A model generated the notes under the pieces. It worked only from the letters and a program-made list of their open reading frames with translations, was not told the DNA's origin and did not search any database. A stretch of 64,000 nucleotides of DNA from Nocardia pneumoniae NBRC 100136 (GTDB taxonomy: Bacteria; Actinomycetota; Actinomycetes; Mycobacteriales; Mycobacteriaceae): NCBI RefSeq assembly GCF_000308755.1, contig NZ_BAGF01000002.1, forward strand, positions 185,340 to 249,339, in the 5' to 3' direction. Made by a program: the position numbers and the translations under genes. This document shows positions 43,936 to 54,264 of this stretch, in pieces (within the stretch, counting starts at the first letter, position 1; each line of letters opens with the position of its first letter).

Positions 43936-46178
43936 GCCCGTCCCACGGTTTCCAGCGTGCGGGACGCGGTGGTCTCCTCGCCCTCGGTCAGCCCGATCTT
44001 GGCGTGCAGGCGCGCCAATGGTTCGGGCGCCCACCAGTTCGCCTTGCCGAGCAGCCGCATGAGCGCGGGCGCGAGCAGGCCGCGGATGATCGTGGCGTCG
44101 GCGAGCACGGTCAGTGTCAGGCCCAGGCCGAGCAATTGCATGAACGACACCTTGGAGGTCACCAGGGCGCCGAGCACGATCGCCATCAGCACGGCGGCCG
44201 CGGTGAAGATCCGGCCCGTACGGGCAACGCCGACCGCGACCGCGCGCGTGTTGTCGTGCGTGGCCAGCCATTCCTCCCGCACCCGCGACAGCAAGAACAC
44301 CTCGTAGTCCATCGAGAGGCCGAAGGCCAGGCAGAACATCAGGATCGGCATGGTCGGCACCAGGTAGCCGACCGGGGTGAAGCCGAGCAGCCAGGACAGG
44401 TGGCCCTCCTGGAACACCCACACCATCGCGCCGAACGCCGCGGCCAGCGAAAGCGTGTTCAGCACAAGCGCTTTGATGGGCAGCACCACGCTGCCGGTGA
44501 ACAGGAACAGCACGATGAACGTGGTCAGCGCGATCAGCGCGGCGGCGAGCGGCAGCCGGGCGGCCAGTGCGTGCAGCGAGTCGGCGTTGGCCGCCGCCGC
44601 GCCGCCGTAGAGCGCGGGGCCCGGTGCCGGGATCGCCCGGATCGCTTGCAGCTGCTGGTCACCGGCTGGCGAGAACGGATCGAGCTTGGTCGCGACACTC
44701 AGATACGTCCCGGTGTCATTGGCCATGCCGGGTGGAGGCGGGGCCAAACGGGCCCCGGAGACGTAGATCCCGGCGCTGGACAGCACCGCCGGTACGCCGT
44801 CGACCCGGGACAGCTCGGCGGCGTACGCGCCGATCGCGGTGGTGTCGCCGCGGTATCCGTCCAGCACGATCGTGGTATTGGTGACCGGGTCGGCCTGCGG
44901 GAACTGGGTGCGCAGCGCGTCGCCGACCTGACGGCTGGTAGCGCTGGTCGGCAGCACCCGGTCGTCGGGATAGCCGAATTGGACCGAGAGGAAGGGAGAG
45001 CCGAGCGCCAGCAGCACCGCGATGATGACGATCGCGACCGGCGCCGCGTGCCGCATCACCCAGGTGACCATCCGGTACCACCCGGTGTCCTCCGGCGCCC
45101 GCGGCCCGGGCGCGGGCGCGCCGCGGCGAAACAGGCGCCGCAGCGGAACCCGCAGATCGAGGGAGTTCACCCGAGGGCCGAGCAATACGAGCGCGGCGGG
45201 CAGGACGACGATCGAGGCGGCCGCCGCCGCGACGACGACCGCGACCCCCGCGTACGCGAAGGATTTCAGGAAGTACAGGTCGAACACGCTCAGCACGGCC
45301 ATGGAGAGCGCCACGGTCAGCGCGGAGAACAGCACGGTGCGTCCGGCGGTCTGCACGGACCGGATGGTCGCCGCGGTCGTGTCGAGGCCGTTGCCGAGTT
45401 CTTCCCGGAAGCGGCTGACGATGAACAGGCTGGCGTCGATGGCCAGCGCGAGGCCCATCGCCGTCGTCATGTTGAGCGCGTAGATCGAGACGTCGGTGAA
45501 CAGCGTGAACAGCCGCAGGATCGCGAGTGTGGCGAGGATGGCGAACACGCCGATGGCCAGCGGGAGAGCGGCGGCGACCAGGCTGCCGAACACGAGGATC
45601 AGCACGATCATCGACAGCGGTACGGCGACACCCTCGGCCAGGGCGAGGTCTCGGGTGGTCTGCTCGGTGACGTCGTGATAGATCGCGGCGATGCCGCCCT
45701 GATGGACCGTGATGCCGTCGGAGTCCGAGGCGAACTGCTTCTCCAACTCGCCCGCGGTCTGCTGAATCTGGGTTTCGTCTCCGTCCAGGAAGGCGACAAC
45801 CAGGGCGTTCTTGCCATCGGTGCTGCGCAGCGCGCTCGCCAACGGCGGCGGTGCGGTCCAGTAGGACTGGACGCCTTGCACACCGGAGCGCGCCTTCAGC
45901 GCGTCCACCAGACCGATGCCCGTCGCTTTGGTGGCCGGATCGTCGGCGCCCGCGTCGGAGCTGACCAGCAGCACGAAGTTGGGCGCGGCGCCGCCGAAGT
46001 TGTCGGCGATGAGCTGGGTCACCCGGGCGGATTCGGCGTCGGCGGAGGTGAAGCCGCCGGACTTCAAATGCGTGGCCGCGGTCGCGCCGAAGACGCCGAA
46101 CAGGACGGCGAGGGCGAATGCCGTCGCTAGCACGAGGCGGGGTGAGCGGGTGGTGAATCGGGCTATCCGGGTCAGCAT
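43932..46178 (-). CDS. MMPL-family RND transporter
   Basis: A 748-residue inner-membrane RND protein, distinct from the one at 12014. N-terminal helix, exported domain (about 35-175), helix cluster, second exported domain (about 395-530) and second cluster. 'AIDASLFIVSRFREE' and 'GLSMDYEVFLLSRVREEW' carry the paired proton-relay regions; in the first the Tyr after Asp is replaced by Ala. ATG at 46178; a strong double palindrome lies just upstream. Likely exports a drug or lipid under TetR control. Confidence 0.92.
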   Translation of the reverse strand: MLTRIARFTTRSPRLVLATAFALAVLFGVFGATAATHLKSGGFTSADAESARVTQLIADNFGGAAPNFVLLVSSDAGADDPATKATGIGLVDALKARSGVQGVQSYWTAPPPLASALRSTDGKNALVVAFLDGDETQIQQTAGELEKQFASDSDGITVHQGGIAAIYHDVTEQTTRDLALAEGVAVPLSMIVLILVFGSLVAAALPLAIGVFAILATLAILRLFTLFTDVSIYALNMTTAMGLALAIDASLFIVSRFREELGNGLDTTAATIRSVQTAGRTVLFSALTVALSMAVLSVFDLYFLKSFAYAGVAVVVAAAAASIVVLPAALVLLGPRVNSLDLRVPLRRLFRRGAPAPGPRAPEDTGWYRMVTWVMRHAAPVAIVIIAVLLALGSPFLSVQFGYPDDRVLPTSATSRQVGDALRTQFPQADPVTNTTIVLDGYRGDTTAIGAYAAELSRVDGVPAVLSSAGIYVSGARLAPPPPGMANDTGTYLSVATKLDPFSPAGDQQLQAIRAIPAPGPALYGGAAAANADSLHALAARLPLAAALIALTTFIVLFLFTGSVVLPIKALVLNTLSLAAAFGAMVWVFQEGHLSWLLGFTPVGYLVPTMPILMFCLAFGLSMDYEVFLLSRVREEWLATHDNTRAVAVGVARTGRIFTAAAVLMAIVLGALVTSKVSFMQLLGLGLTLTVLADATIIRGLLAPALMRLLGKANWWAPEPLARLHAKIGLTEGEETTASRTLETVGRA

Positions 46179-46195
46179 CGCGGCTCTCCTCGTAG

Positions 46196-46224
46196 GTTAA
46201 CGACGTTACCCTAACGCCGTTAAC
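46196..46224. promoter_or_regulatory. Double palindromic TetR operator upstream of MMPL-TetR operon
   Basis: Two perfect TAACG-N-CGTTA units (46198-46208 and 46212-46222) within a larger near-palindrome bounded by GTTAAC. Centres are 14 bp apart. It lies 18-46 bp upstream of the MMPL ATG. Confidence 0.8.
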
Positions 46225-46257
46225 TCAGTGTTGTCGAGGCCGCTGTACGAGCCGAGG

Positions 46258-47079
46258 TCAGCCGCGGGATTTACGTATCGCTCGCAGCCCCCTGCGGCCC
46301 GGCACCGGGAGGTCGTCGCGCATGGCGACCCACTCCGCGGTGGTCAGCCAGAGCTGTTGCGCGCGGGCATCGGCGGTGTTGTGGAAGATCCGGCGGCCGC
46401 GGTCGTCCCGCAATTCCTGTGCGACCACCGACCAGCGCGGCGGGCGGCCGTGCTCGTCCAGATAGTCGGCGAGGTAGGTCGCGATGGCGGTGCCGATCGT
46501 GTTCACCGGGCGCAGCGACACCCGGTTGCCGTACTGGGCGGCGTAGAAACGCCGTGCGGCGCAGAGGGATCGAGGGTTGGCGTTGGAGGCGATCCAGCCG
46601 GCGCGCTGCGCTCGTTCGATCAGCCACAGATGCTTGACCGCCGATGGCGCGATATTGCCGACGCGGGTGCGGATCAACGTCATGATCTGCTCGCTGCACA
46701 GCACGTCGCGGCGCGTCGGCCCGTATCCGTAGGTCGTCCAGTGCGCGTCGGCGAGTTTCGCGAGCACCTTGCCGAAGTCATCGATGCTGCGTTGCGCGCG
46801 GCGGCCGAGGCGTTCGATGCGCTCGGCCTCGCGGCGCATCTCGTTCTGCGCCGTCAGGGTGCGGATCGCGGCCATGGTGGGGACCTGGCCGCGTTCGAGG
46901 AGTTCGAGGATGGCGGCCGAGGTGGCGGGGTCGGCCGCCGCGGTCACCGGCAGCGAATCGCGTTTGATCGCGAAATCCTGCGGGCTGATCGCGCGACTCA
47001 GCAGAGCTACGGCGGAGCGGTCGCCGGCGAAATCGGTGCTGGACAGCCAGGCGGCGGCGATGTCGTCACACGACGGCAC
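46258..47079 (-). CDS. Hypothetical protein
   Basis: A 273-residue basic, mostly helical soluble protein. Features seen: 'ILELLERGQVPTMAAIRTLTAQNEMRREAERIE' (coiled helix), 'TTYGYGPTRRDVLCSEQIM', 'ERAQRAGWIASN' and 'ATYLADYLDEHGRPPRWSVVAQELRDDRG', the last two reminiscent of winged-helix or replication-type modules. Not assigned. GTG at 47079 chosen because GGAGGA lies just upstream. No membrane segment. Confidence 0.6.
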   Translation of the reverse strand: MPSCDDIAAAWLSSTDFAGDRSAVALLSRAISPQDFAIKRDSLPVTAAADPATSAAILELLERGQVPTMAAIRTLTAQNEMRREAERIERLGRRAQRSIDDFGKVLAKLADAHWTTYGYGPTRRDVLCSEQIMTLIRTRVGNIAPSAVKHLWLIERAQRAGWIASNANPRSLCAARRFYAAQYGNRVSLRPVNTIGTAIATYLADYLDEHGRPPRWSVVAQELRDDRGRRIFHNTADARAQQLWLTTAEWVAMRDDLPVPGRRGLRAIRKSRG

Positions 47080-47434
47080 GGTGGAAGGTCCTCCGGTGGA
47101 AGTGTGGGAGTTGGCGCTGGTCACCCGTGGGCCGAGCTTTTGGTTGTGCCCCGGTCGGGATGAGGGACCGGCCGGGGTCACCAACCTGATGAAGGTTTGG
47201 CTACCGAAGTTGCCGACAGTCACGTTAGCCAGCGGATTGCGTTATGTCACTCATGGTGACGGATTCGTTATCTCCCGAAACTCGCCGTCAATCGGGGTGT
47301 GCGTCCAGATTTTCATGGTCATGAGGGGTGATGTGGCGACCGACTTCCGAATTGCCCCGTACGGCGTGTGTGATTGCTAGATCATTGCCATCTAATGCGG
47401 CGCGGTTGATCGCCGAAGAAGACACTCGGCATGT
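47080..47434. other. Intergenic region between divergent genes
   Basis: About 355 bp upstream of the CRP-like site and the dnaX start, without a credible gene. A small inverted repeat GTCAC-N5-GTGAC occurs near 47246. Otherwise nothing notable. Confidence 0.5.
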
Positions 47435-47450
47435 TGTGATCTGGATCACA
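47435..47450. promoter_or_regulatory. CRP/GlxR-like binding site upstream of dnaX
   Basis: TGTGATCTGGATCACA, a perfect 7-bp-arm palindrome fitting TGTGA-N6-TCACA. Centre about 77 bp upstream of the predicted leaderless dnaX start. Confidence 0.6.
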
Positions 47451-47519
47451 TACGCCGCCGCGAATCGGCCGTACCGGGCGGGCATGTCCTTTGTCGGTGG
47501 TCGCCGGTAACCTCTGGCC

Positions 47520-50411
47520 GTGGCTCTGTACCGGAAGTACCGACCGGCAACGTTCGCTGAGGTGGTGGGTCAGGAGCACGTCACCGACCCGCTGAGCATC
47601 GCGCTCGACACCGGGCGGATCAGTCATGCCTACCTGTTCTCCGGTCCACGCGGCTGCGGCAAGACCTCCTCGGCGCGCATTCTCGCCAGATCGCTGAACT
47701 GCGTACAGGGCCCCACCTCGACGCCGTGCGGTGTCTGTCCGTCGTGCGTGGCGCTCGGCCCTGGCGGTCCGGGCAATCTGGACGTGATCGAACTCGACGC
47801 CGCGAGCCACGGCGGTGTCGACGACACCCGTGAGCTGCGTGATCGCGCCTTCTACGCGCCGGCCGAGTCCAGGTACCGGGTGTTCATCGTCGACGAGGCG
47901 CACATGGTCACCACGGCGGGCTTCAACGCGCTGCTGAAGATCGTCGAGGAACCACCGGCGCATCTGATCTTCATCTTCGCGACCACCGAGCCGGACAAGG
48001 TCCTGCCGACGATCCGCTCACGCACGCACCACTATCCGTTCCGCCTGCTGCCGCCCGCCACCATGCGCGGCCTGCTCGGCCGGATCTGCGAGCAGGAGCA
48101 GGTGCCGGTCGAAGAAGCGGTGTATCCCTTGGTGATCCGCGCGGGTGGCGGTTCCCCGCGCGACAGCCTGAGCGTGCTCGATCAACTGCTCGCGGGCGCG
48201 GGCCCCGAGGGGGTCACGTACGCCAGGGCCGTCGCACTGCTCGGCGTCACCGACGTCGCGCTCATCGATGACGCCGTCGAGGCGCTGGCCGCCGACGACG
48301 GGGCCGCGCTGTTCGGCACGGTGGACCGGGTGATGGAGGCGGGTCACGACCCGCGCCGTTTCGCCGTCGACCTGCTCGATCGTTTCCGCGACCTCATCCT
48401 GCTGCGCGCGGTGCCCGACGCCACCGACCGCGGCCTGGTGACCGGCCCCGGTGACGTGCTGGACCGGATGCGCGATCAAGCCGAGCGCCTCGGCCCGGCC
48501 ACCCTGACCCGTTACGCCGAACTGCTGCACGAAGGGCTCGGCGAGATGCGTGGCGCCACGGCGCCGCGACTGCTGCTCGAGGTGGTCTGCGCGCGCATGC
48601 TGCTGCCCTCGGTGTCCGATGCGGAATCCGCCACGCTGCAGCGCCTGGAACGACTGGAGCGGGGGTTGGCCAGCGGCTCCTTCGGTGCGGCAGCTGCCGC
48701 GTCCTCGGCGCCGCCCGCCCCCTCGTCCCAGCCCGCGGGTGCGTCACCGTCGGAACCGCCGCGGCGCCGGGGTGCGGAGGCGCTGGCCGCGATGCGCCGG
48801 GAGAGCCGTGGAGGCGGTCGCTCCGATACTGGTTCGGCGCCCAGCTCGCTGGGGGCAACGCAAGCCGGTGATGTGCCGTCCGCTGGTGATCCGGAGCTGA
48901 CCGGCGGTGCCGGGGATGCGGTGCCCGCGGGAGGCGCCGCCGCTGCCGGAGGCGCCGATCGCTCGGCTCCGGCAGGGGCTGAACCAGCGGCAGGTTCGGC
49001 TTCTGGCGCAGCCGGTTCCGCCGCCGCTGGACGCTCTGACGACGTAGGCGCTGGTCGACCGTCGCCCGCCGGTGGCGCGGAACCCTCCGAGGTCGGTGGA
49101 TCGTCCAGCCGTCCGGAATCCGGAGCGTCGGGTGTCGAAGGAGGGGCCGACCGGATCGCATCGGCTGCCGAACAGTCCCCGCCTGCGGCGTCCGGTCAAG
49201 TGTCGGCCATTCCGTCCGCGTCCGGGTCGCACCCGGCCGCGGAGCCGGATCTCTCGAGCGATCCACACGCGACGGCGGGCGATCCGGGCGTTTCCGCGTC
49301 CGCCGTATCCGGTGGCGGGTCGGGATCCGCGCATGGCGCGCCTGCGCACGGTGCGACCGAACCCGGTGCTCCACAGCAGATTTCCCGTGCCGACGGGCCT
49401 GGTTCAGCTGCACCTGTGGACTCGGCTTTCGCCCGCGGCGCCGAGACGGTCGACCCGGGTGCTGGGCCAGATTCACGAACGGTCGATCCGGCTGGTGCAC
49501 AGAGATCCGGCGGTGGGGAAGCGGCCGGTGCCTCCGGTGGCGGCGGCATCGACGGAGGTGGTGCACGGGAGCCGCGCGCCCCCGAGGCTCAAATATCGCC
49601 CGCGAGCCCGGTGTCGCAAGGGGTGGCGCAACCGGCGTCCGCCGCCGCGGGCGGCGACTTGCTGCGCGAGGTGGAGGCTTCCTGGGCGGAGATCCGCACC
49701 AAGGTGCGGGAGTTCGGCGCGGCCGTGCAGGCGATGCTCGCGGGTGCGTCGGTGTCCCGGGTCGAGGGCGATGTCATCGTGTTGGCGCATCAGCACGCGC
49801 CGCTGGCGCAGCGGTTGTCCGATCCGCGGAATCTCCAGGCGGTCCGGTCGGCGGTGCGCGCGGTGCTCGGGCGCGACCTCGAGGTGCGCTGGGAGGCGGG
49901 CGGCGCGCCGCCGCGACCCGCCGCGCCCCGGTCCGGCGGATCGGCGAACCGCGCGCGCACGTCGGGCAACCAGGCGGCGGGACGTGAATCCGGCAACGCG
50001 CCCGGACGCGCGTCGGACGCGGCGGCGGCGCCGCGGTTTTCGCGACCTAGCCAGTCCAGGAACGCGAGCGCGGACAAGTCTCCCGATGCGGGCCGTTCGC
50101 GCTCGGGCGGCGCGAACCCGCGCCCACCTGTCGTGGACGACGACATCCCGCCGCCCGACTACCCCGACCTACCCGACGATCCCGGCCCGGCGGACTATCC
50201 GCCATACGACCAGGAGCCGACCGGGCACAGCGCTGTGACCAGCAGGGGCTGGGACAACGACGGGGTCGTCCCCGCCTCCACGCCGGAGGAGGAGCAGGAG
50301 ATGATGGCCGCCGCGGCCGATCCGGTCGCACCCGGCGACCGGCGCGACCCCGACGAAGTCGCCCTGGAATTGCTGAAGAGTGAGCTGGGTGCCACACGGT
50401 TGGATGGTTGA
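47520..50411 (+). CDS. dnaX: DNA polymerase III subunits gamma and tau
   Basis: A 963-residue clamp-loader ATPase. It starts MALYRKYRPATFAEVVGQEH. Walker A G42-PRGCGKTS, the four-Cys zinc module (NC-x8-C-x2-C-x2-C, about residues 60-75), Walker B with VDEAH and the SRTHHYPFR arginine-finger region are all present. Residues about 390-720 are an exceptionally long Gly/Ala/Ser/Pro/Glu low-complexity linker before a conserved C-terminal domain (VEASWAEIRTKVREFGA...). GTG start; TAACCT at 47508-47513 ends 6 nt before it, suggesting a leaderless mRNA. Longer than the roughly 580 aa of M. tuberculosis DnaX. Confidence 0.93.
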   Translation: MALYRKYRPATFAEVVGQEHVTDPLSIALDTGRISHAYLFSGPRGCGKTSSARILARSLNCVQGPTSTPCGVCPSCVALGPGGPGNLDVIELDAASHGGVDDTRELRDRAFYAPAESRYRVFIVDEAHMVTTAGFNALLKIVEEPPAHLIFIFATTEPDKVLPTIRSRTHHYPFRLLPPATMRGLLGRICEQEQVPVEEAVYPLVIRAGGGSPRDSLSVLDQLLAGAGPEGVTYARAVALLGVTDVALIDDAVEALAADDGAALFGTVDRVMEAGHDPRRFAVDLLDRFRDLILLRAVPDATDRGLVTGPGDVLDRMRDQAERLGPATLTRYAELLHEGLGEMRGATAPRLLLEVVCARMLLPSVSDAESATLQRLERLERGLASGSFGAAAAASSAPPAPSSQPAGASPSEPPRRRGAEALAAMRRESRGGGRSDTGSAPSSLGATQAGDVPSAGDPELTGGAGDAVPAGGAAAAGGADRSAPAGAEPAAGSASGAAGSAAAGRSDDVGAGRPSPAGGAEPSEVGGSSSRPESGASGVEGGADRIASAAEQSPPAASGQVSAIPSASGSHPAAEPDLSSDPHATAGDPGVSASAVSGGGSGSAHGAPAHGATEPGAPQQISRADGPGSAAPVDSAFARGAETVDPGAGPDSRTVDPAGAQRSGGGEAAGASGGGGIDGGGAREPRAPEAQISPASPVSQGVAQPASAAAGGDLLREVEASWAEIRTKVREFGAAVQAMLAGASVSRVEGDVIVLAHQHAPLAQRLSDPRNLQAVRSAVRAVLGRDLEVRWEAGGAPPRPAAPRSGGSANRARTSGNQAAGRESGNAPGRASDAAAAPRFSRPSQSRNASADKSPDAGRSRSGGANPRPPVVDDDIPPPDYPDLPDDPGPADYPPYDQEPTGHSAVTSRGWDNDGVVPASTPEEEQEMMAAAADPVAPGDRRDPDEVALELLKSELGATRLDG

Positions 50412-50703
50412 CAACCACCGTTCCGACGACGTTAAGTTAACCGGAGTTCGCACACCACGGTAGTATGAACGGGTAGCCGTGAGCTTCGGAACGACGACGT
50501 TCTATGGTATGCCCAGGCGTACGGGCGACCGGAACGTGCGTCCGCTGTTGCGTACCTGGTTTTGTACAGCGTTAGGAACGGTCGGCCACAGGGCCGGTCG
50601 GCGAGGTCAGCCGCAGCCACGCCGCACCCGCGGTGTCGCCGCACACCAGCGTTCGGACGGACGAAGGTCCGGCCGCCGCACCTTAAGGAAGGAAAACTCC
50701 GAT

Positions 50704-51918
<1,215 letters not shown>

Positions 51919-52032
51919 TTCCCAACCGACAGCTGATTCAACACGCGGCGTGAGCGTCAGGCCCGGAGGAGGCAGCTTGCGTAACCACGCAGGGCCCGCG
52001 AACGCCGCAAATCAAACAGGAGACACAGAGCT

Positions 52033-54183
52033 GTGAGCGAAACCAACATGATCGGTTGGGAGCAGGATTCGGACGGCATCGTCGTGCTGACGATGGACGA
52101 CCCGAACCAGGGCGCCAACACGATGAACGAGCTGTACAAGAAGTCGATGACCGCGACGGTCGATCGGCTGGAGGCGGAGAAGGACAACATCACCGGTGTC
52201 GTCCTGACCTCCGCGAAGAAGACCTTCTTCGCCGGCGGCGACCTGAAGAACATGATGAAGGTCGGCCCGGACGACGCCCAGGCCCTGATGGACGAGCTCG
52301 GCGAGATCAAGGGCGCGCTGCGTCGCCTGGAGCAGCTGGGCAAGCCGGTCGTCGCGGCCATCAACGGCGCCGCGCTGGGCGGCGGCCTGGAGATCGCGCT
52401 GGCCACCCACCACCGCATCGCGGCGGACGTGCCCGGTTCGCAGATCGGTCTGCCGGAGGCCACCCTCGGCCTGCTGCCCGCCGGCGGCGGCGTCATCCGC
52501 ACCGTGCGCATGCTCGGCCTGCAGAACGCCCTGATGCAGGTGCTGCTGCAGGGCCAGCGCAACAAGCCGGCCAAGGCCAAGGAGATCGGCCTGATCGACG
52601 AGCTCGTCGGTTCGGTCGAGGAGCTGATCCCGGCCGCCAAGGCGTGGATCAAGGCCAACCCCGAGGGCGGCGTGCAGCCCTGGGACAAGAAGGGCTTCAA
52701 GATCCCCGGCGGCACCCCGTCCTCGCCCGCTTTCGCGGCGAACCTGCCCGCGTTCCCGGCCAACCTGCGCAAGCAGATCAAGGGTGCGAACATGCCCGCG
52801 CCGCGCGCCATCATGGCGGCCGCGGTGGAGGGCTCGCAGGTCGACATCGACAACGCGTCGCTGATCGAGTCCCGCTACTTCGTGCACCTGCTCACCGGCC
52901 CGGTCGCGAAGAACATGATCCAGGCGTTCTTCTTCGACCTGCAGACGATCAACAACGGCGGTTCGCGTCCGAAGGACGTGCCGAAGAAGGAGATCAAGAA
53001 GGTCGGCGTGCTCGGCGCGGGCATGATGGGCGCTGGCATCGCCTACGTCTCCGCCAAGGCCGGTTACGAGGTCGTGCTGAAGGACGTCTCGATCGAGGCG
53101 GCCGAGCGCGGCAAGAACTACTCCGAGAAGATCGAGGCCAAGGCCCTCTCCCGTGGCAAGACCACGGAGGAGAAGTCCAAGGCGCTGCTGGACCGGATCA
53201 AGCCGACCGCGGACGCGGCCGACTTCGCCGGTGTCGACTTCGTCATCGAGGCCGTCTTCGAGAACACCGAGCTGAAGCACAAGGTGTTCCAGGAGATCGA
53301 GGACATCGTCACCCCCGACGCGCTGCTCGGCTCGAACACCTCCACCCTGCCGATCACCGGTCTCGCGACCGGCGTGAAGCGCCAGGAGGACTTCATCGGC
53401 ATCCACTTCTTCTCGCCGGTCGACAAGATGCCGCTGGTGGAGATCATCAAGGGTGAGAAGACCTCGGACGAGGCGCTGGCCCGGGTGTTCGACTACACCC
53501 TCGCGATCAAGAAGACCCCGATCGTGGTCAACGACAGCCGCGGCTTCTTCACCTCGCGCGTGATCGGCACCTTCGTCAACGAGGCGATCGCCATGCTCAA
53601 GGAGGGCATCGAGCCCGCGACCATCGAGCAGGCGGGTCTGCAGGCGGGCTACCCGGCCGCGCCGTTGCAGCTGTCGGACGAGCTGAACATGAAGCTCATG
53701 CAGAAGATCGCCAAGGAGACCCAGGAGGCCGCCGCGGCCGGCGACACCACCATGGGCGCCAAGCGGCACCCGGCGCAGGACGTCATCGACTACATGGTGG
53801 CCGAGGGTCGTCCGGGCCGCCTGGAGAAGGCGGGCTTCTACGAGTACGACGAGAACGGCAAGCGCACCGGTCTGTGGCCGGGCCTGCGCGAGCACTTCAA
53901 GACCACGGCGGACTTCACCGTCCCGCTGCAGGATCTGATCGACCGCATGCTGTTCGCGGAGGCGATCGAGACCCAGAAGTGTTTCGACGAGGGCGTGCTG
54001 ACCTCGACCGCCGACGCCAACATCGGCTCGATCTTCGGCATCGGCTTCCCGGCCTGGACCGGTGGTGTGCACCAGTTCATCGTCGGTTACCCGGGCGGCC
54101 AGGAGGCCTTCGTGGCCCGCGCCGACTACCTCGCCAAGACCTACGGCGAGCGCTTCGAGGTTCCGGCCTCGCTGCGTAAGTAG
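52033..54183 (+). CDS. fadB: Fatty acid oxidation multifunctional protein (enoyl-CoA hydratase / 3-hydroxyacyl-CoA dehydrogenase)
   Basis: A 716-residue fusion. The N-terminal crotonase domain (about 1-290) has the oxyanion-hole segments FFAGGDLKNM and INGAALGGGLEIALATHHRI. The C-terminal dehydrogenase has the NAD motif GVLGAGMMGAGIAY near residue 327 and HFFSPVDKMPLVEII with the catalytic His. The C-terminal helical domain completes the alpha subunit. GTG start. Works with FadA to degrade acyl-CoAs, cytoplasmic. A strong terminator follows. Confidence 0.95.
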   Translation: MSETNMIGWEQDSDGIVVLTMDDPNQGANTMNELYKKSMTATVDRLEAEKDNITGVVLTSAKKTFFAGGDLKNMMKVGPDDAQALMDELGEIKGALRRLEQLGKPVVAAINGAALGGGLEIALATHHRIAADVPGSQIGLPEATLGLLPAGGGVIRTVRMLGLQNALMQVLLQGQRNKPAKAKEIGLIDELVGSVEELIPAAKAWIKANPEGGVQPWDKKGFKIPGGTPSSPAFAANLPAFPANLRKQIKGANMPAPRAIMAAAVEGSQVDIDNASLIESRYFVHLLTGPVAKNMIQAFFFDLQTINNGGSRPKDVPKKEIKKVGVLGAGMMGAGIAYVSAKAGYEVVLKDVSIEAAERGKNYSEKIEAKALSRGKTTEEKSKALLDRIKPTADAADFAGVDFVIEAVFENTELKHKVFQEIEDIVTPDALLGSNTSTLPITGLATGVKRQEDFIGIHFFSPVDKMPLVEIIKGEKTSDEALARVFDYTLAIKKTPIVVNDSRGFFTSRVIGTFVNEAIAMLKEGIEPATIEQAGLQAGYPAAPLQLSDELNMKLMQKIAKETQEAAAAGDTTMGAKRHPAQDVIDYMVAEGRPGRLEKAGFYEYDENGKRTGLWPGLREHFKTTADFTVPLQDLIDRMLFAEAIETQKCFDEGVLTSTADANIGSIFGIGFPAWTGGVHQFIVGYPGGQEAFVARADYLAKTYGERFEVPASLRK

Positions 54184-54207
54184 TCCGCGCACCGAACGAA
54201 CGACGAA

Positions 54208-54236
54208 GCCCGCCATCGCTTTCCGCGATGGCGGGC
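54208..54236 (+). terminator. Terminator after fadB
   Basis: A 12-bp stem (54208-54219 with 54225-54236), 5-nt loop, followed by TTTCGTTCGT. 25 nt after the stop. Confidence 0.85.
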
Positions 54237-54264
54237 TTTCGTTCGTGCGGATAAGTTACACACC

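Noticed and set aside
43246..44421. Longer 391-codon version of the TetR gene
   Set aside because: The upstream 160 codons are an alternative frame of the MMPL gene; the true ATG at 43935 overlaps the MMPL stop.
44004..46130. 708-codon open frame on the plus strand
   Set aside because: Antisense to the MMPL transporter with RGHQ-type composition.
50479..50703. N-terminal extension of the thiolase by 75 codons
   Set aside because: Arg-rich and non-conserved; a good ribosome-binding site and the family start lie at 50704.
52012..54216. 734-codon open frame on the minus strand
   Set aside because: Antisense to fadB; the strong codon bias of fadB keeps this frame open. No protein-like motifs.
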